A DNA stretch of 64,000 nucleotides. Source: Candidatus Eiseniibacteriota bacterium (GTDB taxonomy: Bacteria > Eisenbacteria > RBG-16-71-46 > CAIMUX01). Where the stretch lies: positions 62,001-126,000 of the forward strand of contig JACKCR010000002.1 in assembly GCA_020633975.1 (NCBI GenBank), read 5' to 3'. Of the stretch, positions 54,638 through 64,000 are shown piece by piece (position 1 is the first letter of the stretch; the number at the start of each line of letters is the position of its first letter). A program made the position numbers and the translations under genes. The notes below the pieces were generated by a model, which was given only the letters and a program-made list of their open reading frames with translations, ran no database searches and was not told the origin of the DNA.

Positions 54638-54826
54638 TCCCGACGCCCGTGATGGCTCTTTGCCACGGACTCCTCCAACCGTTGCCACACTTCTACCACG
54701 TCGGCGAGCGATTCTCTCCCCAGGTTGGTCGACTCGGATGAGGCCTTCGACTTCGGTGCCGCTTCGCGTCGTGGTCGTAGTTCATCCGAGGTCCGGTCGA
54801 GACAGTTCCGAGAAGAGAGGCTGACG

Positions 54827-55765
54827 ATGCCGTCCATTCGTTGCTACGCGGTCTTTGGAGCCATGGTCGCAGTCAGTGCAGCCGCATGCTCCGCACCAGC
54901 GGACCTCACCAGCCTGCGCGCCGTGCAGCCGATCACCATCGACGCCGACCCCGCTGAGTGGGACGGGAAGACCACCTACTTGAAAGACGACGGCGTCTCG
55001 TTTGGCGTCCAGCACGACGGAGACGCGCTCTACGTCAACTGGGTCGTGTCGGACCCAGCTCTCGAACGTCTCGTACTCGGCCGCGGGATCACTCTCTGGA
55101 TCGATCCAGACGGGGGCGACGATCCCGAGGTCGGCATCCGCTTTCCTCTCGGCCTCCACGAACGCAAACGGGATCCATGGAACCCGGACACTCCCGATGG
55201 CCCCCCTCCTCCGAGTGGGCTGGACGGCTCCGAACGAGTTGCCGAAAACTCGCCGTCGGTACCTTCCGTTCGCTCCAGTCCCGCTGACGGCACGGAACCC
55301 CCGGAGCCGTCCAGTCCGTCCTCGGAGTTGGATGAGCTGCTGAAGGGAATGCTCGGATCCATGGACCTGATCGCCGGGAGCGACACGCTACGCGTCGCGC
55401 CCGGCGAGAAGGGAGTCGATGTCGCGGTCGCTAGTGTCGGAGTGAGCCTCGTCTACGAAGCACGCATCTCCCTCGCGCCCGATGGATTTCTTGCGCGTCA
55501 CGCTCCCAAGGGAATCGGCCCCGAGATCGGCCTCGGGCTCGAAGCCGCCCAGCCTGCACTCGGGGAAGGAATGGGACGCCCAGGTGGACGAGGAGGCGGT
55601 CCCGGAATGGGCCGGGAGGGCGGAGGCCCTCCGCCCGGAGGAATGGGCGGATCCGGAGGTCCCGGCGGGCGAGGCGGTCCAGGTGGAATGGGCGGTCGTC
55701 CCCCCGGCGGGATGACGAAGCTTCCGTCTCTCGATCTCTGGCTCGAGGTCGCACTCGAGCCCTAG
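54827..55765 (+). CDS. Predicted lipoprotein with DOMON-like domain and Gly-Met-rich tail
   Basis: A 312-residue exported protein. The N-terminus (FGAMVAVSAAACSAP) has a lipobox-like AAAC. The domain from about residue 28 (VQPITIDADPAEWDG, then SFGVQHDGDALYVNWVVSD and ITLWIDPDGGDD) matches the DOMON/CBM9-like fold that binds sugars or haem. After a Pro/Ser linker comes a second beta-region. A tail rich in Gly, Met, Arg and Pro (GMGRPGGRGGGPGMGREG) follows, then a final strand (LDLWLEVALEP). The Gly/Met tail might coordinate metal or be a flexible tether. AGAGAGG precedes the ATG. It may be associated with the electron-transfer or adhesion proteome; this is inference. Confidence 0.68.
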   Translation: MPSIRCYAVFGAMVAVSAAACSAPADLTSLRAVQPITIDADPAEWDGKTTYLKDDGVSFGVQHDGDALYVNWVVSDPALERLVLGRGITLWIDPDGGDDPEVGIRFPLGLHERKRDPWNPDTPDGPPPPSGLDGSERVAENSPSVPSVRSSPADGTEPPEPSSPSSELDELLKGMLGSMDLIAGSDTLRVAPGEKGVDVAVASVGVSLVYEARISLAPDGFLARHAPKGIGPEIGLGLEAAQPALGEGMGRPGGRGGGPGMGREGGGPPPGGMGGSGGPGGRGGPGGMGGRPPGGMTKLPSLDLWLEVALEP

Positions 55766-55860
55766 GCAGGGGTTCATTCAGCTCGGCACATCGGCTTCTC
55801 GGTCGGCCGTTGGCTCGCCATTGACGTGCGTCACACAGCGCACTCTCCGCTGGTGATAGA

Positions 55861-55894
55861 AACCGCCACTGCCCGGGGCGAGGCAGTGGCGGTT
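55861..55894. terminator. Strong bidirectional terminator
   Basis: AACCGCCACTGCC and GGCAGTGGCGGTT form a perfect 13-bp stem around an 8-nt loop. It lies between the stop codons of convergent genes, with TTTC on the minus-strand side. Confidence 0.8.
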
Positions 55895-55925
55895 CTGTCT
55901 TCCCGCGGGGACCTCGATGCGAACG

Positions 55926-56210
55926 CTACTCGACGAGAGATGCGATCCAGATCATCAGGACCGCCCAGTACTCTCCTTCGTAATGCTGCGGCTCGTCCGC
56001 CGTAGGAACCGGAAGTCCGCCCGTGACGATGCCGTGTATATCGAGTTCCATGCACGGGCAACCGTCGAAGACGGTGCACTCACAATCGTGATTCACGCCT
56101 CCGCAGCCGTCGTCGCAAGGGTTCTGCTCGTACGGATTGACGTTGGCAGAAGCTGTCGCGGCAAACACCATCATGCAGAAGCCGACTGCGATGGAGGTCA
56201 GGCGTCTCAT
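55926..56210 (-). CDS. Small secreted cysteine-rich protein
   Basis: A 94-residue exported protein with signal peptide (IAVGFCMMVFAATASA). The mature part of about 70 residues is cysteine-rich near its start (NPCDDGCGGVNHDCECTVF then DGCPCMELDIHG). Seven cysteines in 25 residues could form disulfides or bind metal. AAGGAGG lies shortly before the ATG and a strong terminator follows, so it is a genuine stand-alone gene despite having no recognised family. The C-terminal half ends in a hydrophobic stretch (WAVLMIWIASLVE). Confidence 0.72.
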   Translation of the reverse strand: MRRLTSIAVGFCMMVFAATASANVNPYEQNPCDDGCGGVNHDCECTVFDGCPCMELDIHGIVTGGLPVPTADEPQHYEGEYWAVLMIWIASLVE

Positions 56211-56514
56211 CGATCCACACCTCCTTGTTCGCTCTCCACGACCGGATCCGTCCTATGCCATCCCCGCGAGGTGTTCGGGAACCGGTCGAGACCACGAGCG
56301 ACGCTGCCTTCCACCTCACGGTTCGTCGAGCCTCCTCGAATCGACGGGACACTACGAGCGCTCGAATCAAGGGATCGGTTGATCCTCCTCAATCCGTGTC
56401 AGGCATAGCGTAGTTCGACGGGACAGCGCACGCGGGCTGGGGTCAGGCACGGCGCATGCAGCTTCGTTCCCAGTGTGACGTTCGGCCGACGCGACGCGGA
56501 TGTGGTGGCGGATC

Positions 56515-56599
56515 CGGATTCGGAGACGGCCCGGATTCGGAGACGGCCCGGATTCGGAGACGGTGCGGATTCGGAGACGGCCCGGATTCGGAGATGGCG
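56515..56599. repeat. 17-bp minisatellite upstream of tRNA genes
   Basis: Five tandem copies of CGGATTCGGAGACGGCC, two of them with small changes, lie between the Cys-rich protein gene and the tRNA-Arg/tRNA-Pro pair. The 17-bp period is not a multiple of three, so it is unlikely to be coding. The rest of the 420-nt gap shows no gene. Confidence 0.85.
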
Positions 56600-56632
56600 C
56601 GGACGCGGCGACGACTTGCTTGGAGAGAAACG

Positions 56633-56706
56633 CGCCCCCGGCAGGACTCGAACCTGCGACCAGCGGATTAGAAATCCGCTGCTCTATCCAGCTGAGCTAC
56701 GGGGGC
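56633..56706 (-). tRNA. tRNA-Arg (anticodon TCT)
   Basis: Minus strand: GCCCCCG acceptor pairing with CGGGGGC, D-loop AGCTCAGCTGGATAGAGC, anticodon loop TTTCTAA and T-loop GGTTCGAGTCC. CCA is not encoded. Confidence 0.95.
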
Positions 56707-56830
56707 GTTGTTCGTTCAACACTCTGAAGCGGGGAGGGCGATTGGAGACAAGTCCGAGGTTGCTGGTGCGACCATCCAGCGCTCTGGCAACTCCAACGCC
56801 TCCGCTCTTCAGGAAGTCGATCGAAAAAAG

Positions 56831-56907
<77 letters not shown>

Positions 56908-56925
56908 AATGTGAAGGCATCCGGA

Positions 56926-56955
56926 ATCCTAGGCGAGCTAGGGAAAGGGTGTCAA
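56926..56955 (-). promoter_or_regulatory. Sigma70 promoter of the tRNA-Pro/tRNA-Arg unit
   Basis: On the minus strand TTGACA and TAGGAT are 18 nt apart, with the -10 box about 19 nt before the tRNA-Pro 5' end. Confidence 0.7.
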
Positions 56956-57067
56956 CCAGGCGGCGGACGGTGAGGAACTGGTATGGTACGGGGCGGGACG
57001 ACGGTCCCGCAGGGAGGACCGGGGCCAGGTCGGGGTGACCGGGTAGGTCCAATACGAGGAGGAAGAG

Positions 57068-57568
57068 ATGCGCAGCATCAACAAGGTGATTCTGATCGGG
57101 AACCTCGGGACCGACCCGGAGATTCGGCACACGTCTGGTGGCCAGGCCGTCTGCAACTTCCGGATCGCCACGAACGAGTCTTGGGGCGGACGCGACGGCC
57201 AGGAGCGCCAGGAGCGGACCGAGTGGCACAACATCGTCGCGTGGGGTCGGTTGGCCGAGATCTGCAACGAGTACCTGCGCAAGGGCAAGCAGGTCTATCT
57301 CGAGGGTCGTCTCCAGACCCGCCAGTGGGAAGACAAAGACGGAGTCAAGCGGTACACGACCGAGATCGTCGCCCAGAACATGATGATGCTCGGCGGACCC
57401 GGTGGTGGCGGTGGGGGTGACTACGGCGGCGGAGGCGGCGGCAACTACGCATCCCGTCAGCCGAGCCGCGAGTCCCAGCGCGTGGCCGCGCCGGCGGACG
57501 TCCCCGACAGCGGCCCGGGTGGCGGCGGCGGCGACTTCTTCGACGACGACAACGACCTGCCGTTCTAG
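57068..57568 (+). CDS. ssb: Single-stranded DNA-binding protein
   Basis: A 166-residue SSB. The OB-fold spans residues 1-110 ([19 protein letters not shown], then [33 protein letters not shown] and [12 protein letters not shown]). A Gly-rich flexible tail follows. The acidic tip DDDNDLPF, which recruits repair and replication partners, is intact. GAGGAGGAAG before the ATG is a strong ribosome-binding site. It is divergent from the tRNA-Pro unit and is followed by a hairpin and the tRNA-Lys promoter. Confidence 0.97.
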   Translation: MRSINKVILIGNLGTDPEIRHTSGGQAVCNFRIATNESWGGRDGQERQERTEWHNIVAWGRLAEICNEYLRKGKQVYLEGRLQTRQWEDKDGVKRYTTEIVAQNMMMLGGPGGGGGGDYGGGGGGNYASRQPSRESQRVAAPADVPDSGPGGGGGDFFDDDNDLPF

Positions 57569-57580
57569 CGGGAGCGGGTC

Positions 57581-57604
57581 GCCCGGCCGGAGCGCCGGCT
57601 GGGC
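57581..57604 (+). terminator. Hairpin after ssb
   Basis: GCCCGGCCGG and CCGGCTGGGC pair over 10 bp with one G-U around AGCG, 12 nt after the ssb stop codon. There is no T-run. Confidence 0.5.
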
Positions 57605-57682
57605 GGGGCGAAGATCGGGTACGGCGTGAGCTGGGAGGTGGCCAAGTCCTCCATTGGCTGCGTCCGGGGCTGGCTGCGGGAC

Positions 57683-57711
57683 TTGACGGGGGAGACGGGG
57701 AACCGTATCTT
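57683..57711 (+). promoter_or_regulatory. Sigma70 promoter of tRNA-Lys
   Basis: TTGACG and TATCTT are separated by exactly 17 nt; the tRNA begins about 22 nt after the -10 box. Confidence 0.75.
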
Positions 57712-57733
57712 CCCCGTCTGCAGCAAGACTGCT

Positions 57734-57806
<73 letters not shown>

Positions 57807-57817
57807 CATACTGAGAA

Positions 57818-57849
57818 ACGGCCTTCCTGGCGAATACCAGGGAGGCCGT
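57818..57849 (+). terminator. Terminator after tRNA-Lys
   Basis: ACGGCCTTCCTGG and CCAGGGAGGCCGT pair over 13 bp with one G-U around a 6-nt loop, then CTTCGTT. A strong hairpin 12 nt past the tRNA. Confidence 0.75.
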
Positions 57850-57934
57850 CTTCGTTGGGGCCGGGCTCTTGGGCGTCGTGCTCGTTGGCGCCGTGCTCGT
57901 CTGGACGGACTCGATTGGATGCCGAGGTTCCGCG

Positions 57935-58648
57935 TCAGCCCTCGATCCGGGCCGACTTCACTCCCTCGATGTACCGGAGTTGCTCGACCAGCTCGATCTG
58001 GTCGTCCAGGGGCAGGCGGATGTCGAACTCGAGGACCATGGAGTGGTGCTCGCTCGTCACCTTGCTTCGGAGGAGTTCCGCGTCCGAGTGGATGACCAGC
58101 TGCTTCACTTGCGTCGCGATCTCCATCTTGGAAAGCGCGACGACGAGTCGCTGTACCCGGTCGTTGGTCCCAAGTCTCCCCTCGATGATGTGCGACGTCA
58201 CGAGGACCGCGACGCCCAGCGCAGTTGCGAGAATCGGCGGCCAGTAGACACCTGCGCCGACGCCCATCCCGATCGCCGCGGCCAGCCAGATGGATGCCGC
58301 CGTCGTCAGTCCGACGACGAACCCCCGCGCATGGAGGATGGTGCCCGCGCCCAGGAACCCGATTCCGGTGATGATCTGGGCCGCGATCCGGGACGGATCC
58401 GAGGTGGCCACTCCGGACATCCGGGGCACCGCGATCGAGATCTCCATGAAGAGAGCCGAGCCCATCGCGACCATCATGTGGGTCCTGAGGCCCGCGCTCT
58501 TCTGCTTCATCTGGCGCTCGAGCCCGATGATCCCGCCGAGGAGCAGGGCAAGGAGGAGCCTCAGCCCGGCGAGTCTCCAGTCGTGTTCGATCAATGAGCC
58601 CTCCGCTGTCGTTCCTAGTCCCTTATCGGAGACTAACATGCGCCTCAT
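57935..58648 (-). CDS. MgtC/SapB-family membrane protein
   Basis: About 237 residues. Four or five membrane helices carry the family motifs LLLALLLGGIIGLERQ, KSAGLRTHMMVAMGSALF, AQIITGIGFLGAGTILH and GLTTAASIWLAAAIGMGVG. The C-terminal 80 residues are a cytosolic ACT-like domain, as in many longer MgtC relatives. MgtC-type proteins modulate membrane potential and magnesium homeostasis; the exact role outside pathogens is unsettled. The start is uncertain: ATG codons at 58648 and 58639 and a TTG at 58663 are all possible, none with a strong ribosome-binding site. Confidence 0.88.
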   Translation of the reverse strand: MRRMLVSDKGLGTTAEGSLIEHDWRLAGLRLLLALLLGGIIGLERQMKQKSAGLRTHMMVAMGSALFMEISIAVPRMSGVATSDPSRIAAQIITGIGFLGAGTILHARGFVVGLTTAASIWLAAAIGMGVGAGVYWPPILATALGVAVLVTSHIIEGRLGTNDRVQRLVVALSKMEIATQVKQLVIHSDAELLRSKVTSEHHSMVLEFDIRLPLDDQIELVEQLRYIEGVKSARIEG

Positions 58649-58883
58649 TGATCGGCATCTCAAGCCCCCTTGGAAGGGATGGCCGGCCGCGCGCCAGGGG
58701 CTCGGGGCTCGCGTGCACCCCGGTTCGGCGCGGCATGGTGCATCGGCACAAAGAAAACTCCAACAATCGATTCACGATTTGAGGCATCCTAGGGCACGGC
58801 CGACTTCCTGAGATCGTAGCGCCGGGCCCGAAACTCGAAGGCACGGGGTAGCGTCCTAGGAGATGGTCCCTTCGTACGGATCT

Positions 58884-59235
58884 GGGGGCGAACTGGATTC
58901 GACGGGGGAAGTGAATCAGAGACTGCGTGTCGAGGTGTCAGTACCCTCGTTAATCCACTGGCAAAACCATAGTTGCCAACACTGAAATGGCTCTCGCTGC
59001 CTAATTGGCGGTGACGTCTCCCGTTCCTTGGCCCGTTGGGGGGCGACGAGACGAAGTCACATCGGGCTAGCTATAGGTGGAGCGCTCCGCGAAACCGGCG
59101 AAACACTAGGAGCTGGCGCGATTGGGATCCCGACGGTCGGAGCCCTCTAGCGCGAGATCAATAGGCCGAATACGCACGTAGAGGTCTTTGTGGATCTTCT
59201 TTCGGACGCGGGTTCGATTCCCGCCGCCTCCACCA
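58884..59235 (+). ncRNA. ssrA: Transfer-messenger RNA (tmRNA, SsrA)
   Basis: A 352-nt one-piece tmRNA. The 5' end (GGGGGCGAACTGGATTCGAC) pairs with the 3' end (CGCCTCC-ACCA, one G-U) and T-loop GGTTCGATTCC. The tag frame begins at GGC after the pseudoknot and encodes GKTIVANTEMALAA before TAA, ending in the usual ALAA degron. CCA is encoded. It works with the SmpB encoded 9 kb upstream. Confidence 0.96.
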
Positions 59236-59320
59236 TTTCCTTCCGCCTCGTGCTTTGGCTCGCCTTGCCTCACGGGCCGCGATGCTTGCTGGCCGAGGGG
59301 CGCTCCGCTACGCTCGCGGT

Positions 59321-59872
59321 ATGTTCCGCCTTCCCCAGCTTGCGCTCGTCGCGTTCCTGGTTTTGCAGGCGCTCCCCGGTGGCCATTGGGGCACGGGGAA
59401 GTCCTGCTGTACTGGGCCGTCTCCGGGCACCGTCCGCGAATTCGGAGCGGAGTGCGTGGTCGCCACTACGATCGGAGATACCCGGACGAACGGGTCGTCG
59501 GCCGGTTGTTGCGTACTCGAGAGAGCCGTCCCGGCGGATCCCGGTGCCTGTACGAACGGAGGCTCTCGCCCTTCGTCTTGCGACGGAGGTGAGGCGAGCT
59601 GCGGTGGGGGCGGGGACGACGCCTCTCCGAACGATCCCGGCGACGGTTCGGAACGACGTGCGACGAACGACGAGTGTCCGGCCGGCTGCCAAGTCGTCTG
59701 CTTGACCTGCGGCTGTTGCGCCCTTCCTCTGGCGCCAGACCCGAAGACTCCACCCGTGTTGCCCATGGCGGGTACGTGTGAAGTCCTCGCCGACGCCCTG
59801 GAGCCGGGGCCGACAGGCCCCATCGTCGGCGAGATCGCCCACGTTCCCAGGCTCCTTCCTCCACAAGCCTGA
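59321..59872 (+). CDS. Exported cysteine-rich protein upstream of the metal efflux operon
   Basis: A 183-residue protein with a signal peptide (LPQLALVAFLVLQALPGG). The mature chain has many paired cysteines: KSCCTG, SAGCCVLE, GEASCGGGG, DECPAGCQVVCLTCGCCALP. It matches no family I recognise. Cys-Cys pairs and the position ahead of an RND heavy-metal pump suggest periplasmic metal (copper, silver or mercury) binding; this is inference. Start is uncertain: an in-frame ATG 39 nt upstream is possible, and neither has a clear ribosome-binding site. Confidence 0.55.
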   Translation: MFRLPQLALVAFLVLQALPGGHWGTGKSCCTGPSPGTVREFGAECVVATTIGDTRTNGSSAGCCVLERAVPADPGACTNGGSRPSSCDGGEASCGGGGDDASPNDPGDGSERRATNDECPAGCQVVCLTCGCCALPLAPDPKTPPVLPMAGTCEVLADALEPGPTGPIVGEIAHVPRLLPPQA

Positions 59873-60036
59873 TACGACGCCATCCGCTCCTCGAGGAGTG
59901 TTGGCAGCCAAATCCACAACGTAGACCGCGGAGTCCTTCGTCGCCGTGACATTGTCGCGCGCGGGATCCCGTGGGCACGCGCGCGTCGCAATGGACGCGC
60001 AGCGGATGCCACTGATGCAGGAAGGAAGTGTCCAAA

Positions 60037-60480
60037 ATGGGTCTTCAGAATCGCGTCGTCCGACCACGCATTTGTACAAGGCTGGCCACCCCGCCGGCAA
60101 CTCTGGTCGCCTTCATCCTGGGGATTGCAGCCTTCGGCTGTTCCGGTGAGGCGCCACGGTCGGAAGGAGGGAACTCTGAGTCTCTCTCAAGTGGAGCCGA
60201 GCCTGCCGCCGTCCGGGAGGCTTCCCAAACGAATGAGGCGCCGTCGGCCGGCCAAGACGGTGGGCATGCCAAGGCTGGGTTCGTTCCCGGCTCCTATGAG
60301 GACTGGTGCGGGGGCCACGGCGTCCCCGAATCCCAATGCACTCGATGCAACAGCTCCCTCATCCCGGCGTTCCAGGCGGTCGGCGACTGGTGCGCCGAGC
60401 ATGGACTCCCGGAATCGCAGTGTCTCGCGTGCAACCCGGATCTCGTGATCGAGCGTCCGGCGCGTTCGGAGGGCCAATGA
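60037..60480 (+). CDS. Small lipoprotein with two Cys/His metal-binding-type modules
   Basis: A 147-residue lipoprotein: hydrophobic signal then lipobox AFGC (C35). After a Ser/Glu-rich linker come two copies of the module W-C-x-x-H-G-x-P-E-S-x-C-x-x-C-N (C91/H94/C101/C104 and C119/H122/C129/C132). Each looks like a small zinc-ribbon-like metal site. The same double module forms the N-terminus of the next gene product, so one probably arose from the other. AAGGAAG precedes the ATG by eight bases; a GTG nine bases earlier overlaps that site. The stop overlaps the next start (ATGA), so translation is coupled. A periplasmic metal chaperone for the pump is the best guess. Confidence 0.72.
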   Translation: MGLQNRVVRPRICTRLATPPATLVAFILGIAAFGCSGEAPRSEGGNSESLSSGAEPAAVREASQTNEAPSAGQDGGHAKAGFVPGSYEDWCGGHGVPESQCTRCNSSLIPAFQAVGDWCAEHGLPESQCLACNPDLVIERPARSEGQ

Positions 60481-61910
60481 TCGCGAGGTACCGGGTAGGG
60501 AAACGGGCCGGTCTCGCCATCGGCATGTGCGTCCTCGCGGTCGGAGGAGTGCTCTCGGGCTGCGGCGCACCGGACGGCGCATCCGACACGGAAGTTCGCT
60601 CGGAAGGTCTCGGGACGGGAACCGGAGGCGGGCGCGCGTCCTCCGAAACACGAGAATCCGACGTGTGCGCGGAGCACGGCGTGCTCGAAGCAGTTTGCAC
60701 GATCTGCAATCCCGCCCTCGCAGTCGTATTCCAGAGCAAGGGAGACTGGTGCGTGGAGCACTCTCTCCCCGAGTCGTTCTGTCCCATCTGCCATCCGGAG
60801 ACAGGAGGACGGCCCGGCAACGCGATCACGGTGGACGATGCGCCGCGGCACGGACTCCGCGTACGCCTCGAGTCGCCGGAGATCGCAACGCGATCCGGGT
60901 TCGAGGTCGAACGAGCGGAGCCTCCGTCCGAAGGGCTCCTCGTCGTCGCGACGGCAAAGCTCGTTCCGGACAACTCGGCCACGGCTTCGGTGGGTCCGCG
61001 GACGGAGGGGATCCTGGAGGAGTACCGGGTTCGGCAGGGCCAGCAGGTGCGGAAGGGAGACGTGCTTGCAGCGCTCGAGAGCGCGGAGATCGCCGATGCG
61101 CGCGGAGATCTCAGGTCCGCGCGAACGAGGATGGGCGTGGCGCGTGACCAGGTGGCGCGTGAGCAGAGGCTACACGACCAAGGTGTGTCCCCCCTTCGGA
61201 CGCTGCAGCTCGCCCAACAAGAGTTGGCGGAAGCCGAAGCCGAGGCCGAGATGGCCGCCTCGGTCCTCCGTATGATCGGAGCGGCCGAGTCGGGTGCGAA
61301 CGGGAGGTTCGAGATCCGGGCTCCAATCGACGGCGTCGTGGTGGAGCGTCTAGGTTCGGTCGGGGAGATGCTGCGCGCGGACGAAGCGATCTTCCAGATC
61401 CTGGACCCGAGCGTTCTCTGGGCGGACATCGACGTGCCCGAGCTCCACGCCAGCGGCGTACGTGAGGGGCAGTCCGTCGAGCTCGAGGTGGACGGGGTCG
61501 GAGACCGGATCTTCCGCGGGCGGATCGACTACGTGGCTCCCGTCGTCGACCCTCGCACCCGGACCGTCCGGGCGCGGGCCGTGATCGAGAACCGAGACGG
61601 TGCCCTTCGAGCGAACACCTACGCGCGCGTTCGCATCGTCGTCCCCGCGGACCAGTCGGGGGTGCTGATTCCTCGGAACGCCGTGCAGGACACGCGCGGA
61701 GTGCAACTCGTGTTCGTGCCGGTGGGACCTGGCGAGTACGAGACGAGGCGCGTGCGCACGGCCGTGTCCGACGGAGAGCGGCTCCCCGTTCTCTCGGGAA
61801 TCGACGCTGGTGAGGAGGTCGTCACGACCGGGAGCTTCCTCCTCATGACCGAGACGCTCAAGGGTGCTATCGGCGCGGGGTGCTGCGAGCCGGCTCCGGG
61901 AGATCTCTAG
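60477..61910 (+). CDS. Heavy-metal RND efflux periplasmic adaptor (CusB/CzcB family)
   Basis: A 477-residue lipoprotein-type membrane-fusion protein. The lipobox VLSGC (C29) precedes two Cys/His modules (C65/H68/C75/C78 and C93/H96/C103/C106). Then comes the adaptor core: lipoyl-like half (VGPRTEGILEEYRVRQGQQV), a helical hairpin (about 220-285) and the second half (RFEIRAPIDGVVVERLGSVGE). A beta-barrel and membrane-proximal domain follow (VDPRTRTVRARAVIENRDG, LIPRNAVQDTRGVQLVFV). It bridges the inner-membrane pump and an outer-membrane channel. GGAGGG lies before the ATG, which overlaps the lipoprotein stop. The pump gene starts 3 nt downstream. The metal is not identifiable from sequence; copper/silver or zinc/cobalt/cadmium are the usual choices. 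Confidence 0.9.
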   Translation: MIARYRVGKRAGLAIGMCVLAVGGVLSGCGAPDGASDTEVRSEGLGTGTGGGRASSETRESDVCAEHGVLEAVCTICNPALAVVFQSKGDWCVEHSLPESFCPICHPETGGRPGNAITVDDAPRHGLRVRLESPEIATRSGFEVERAEPPSEGLLVVATAKLVPDNSATASVGPRTEGILEEYRVRQGQQVRKGDVLAALESAEIADARGDLRSARTRMGVARDQVAREQRLHDQGVSPLRTLQLAQQELAEAEAEAEMAASVLRMIGAAESGANGRFEIRAPIDGVVVERLGSVGEMLRADEAIFQILDPSVLWADIDVPELHASGVREGQSVELEVDGVGDRIFRGRIDYVAPVVDPRTRTVRARAVIENRDGALRANTYARVRIVVPADQSGVLIPRNAVQDTRGVQLVFVPVGPGEYETRRVRTAVSDGERLPVLSGIDAGEEVVTTGSFLLMTETLKGAIGAGCCEPAPGDL

Positions 61911-61913
61911 AAC

Positions 61914-64000
<2,087 letters not shown>

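Overview
The window is GC-rich bacterial chromosome with densely packed genes. It suggests a Gram-negative, diderm, respiring bacterium of the FCB/Eisenbacteria-Krumholzibacteriota kind. Three things point there: outer-membrane conduit proteins, many secreted proteins ending in a FlgD-like Ig fold of the 'WDGRD..G....GVY(F)' type, and paired ECF-sigma/Ser-Thr-kinase signalling. This placement is inference; no 16S rRNA gene is present.

Layout. 1-2.3 kb: a LarA-family racemase running off the left edge, and a GT4 glycosyltransferase. 2.7-12.4 kb: an apparent extracellular electron transfer locus with a decaheme MtrA/DmsE-like cytochrome, an MtrB/PioB-like outer-membrane barrel, a START-like lipid-binding protein, and two paralogous penta-/hexaheme cytochromes carrying the FlgD-like C-terminus. 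12.8-23.8 kb: RadC, a VKOR-DsbA-DsbA fusion, secreted repeat proteins, a GntR regulator under a 36-bp palindrome, an M1 peptidase and a lipoprotein. 23.8-30.6 kb: a kinase/ECF-sigma operon divergent from a large adhesin-like protein. 30.6-44.7 kb: a phosphodiesterase-like enzyme, a thioredoxin-like secreted protein with an in-frame UGA, an SPFH/zinc-ribbon/DUF3465 cluster, a HEAT protein, and two secreted propeller proteins. 44.7-48.7 kb: a hybrid histidine kinase and MgtE. 48.8-59.2 kb: housekeeping (tRNA-Leu, SmpB, dead amidase-GerMN-MurI-RNase PH-RdgB, tRNA-Arg, tRNA-Pro, SSB, tRNA-Lys, MgtC/SapB, tmRNA). 59.3-64 kb: a heavy-metal RND efflux operon with repeated Cys/His modules, cut by the right edge.

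The strongest novelty is two open reading frames interrupted by a single in-frame UGA, each followed by a perfect stem-loop whose apical loop lies 21-23 nt downstream with a G in its first two bases, as in a bacterial SECIS element. In the secreted thioredoxin-like protein (UGA at 34322-34324, minus strand) the UGA sits in the first position of a C-x-x-C motif (U-V-Y-C). In the MtrB/PioB-like barrel (UGA at 5486-5488) it falls seven residues after a cysteine. Both look like selenocysteine insertion sites, and the second would put selenocysteine in an electron-transfer conduit. UGA is an ordinary stop in neighbouring genes, so this is not a general code change. No selA, selB, selC or selD gene is visible here, so the recoding machinery must be sought elsewhere in the genome.

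Other structure of note: 17- and 18-bp intergenic minisatellites, a large intergenic hairpin, well-formed sigma70 promoters in front of three tRNA transcription units, and several strong hairpin terminators between convergent genes.
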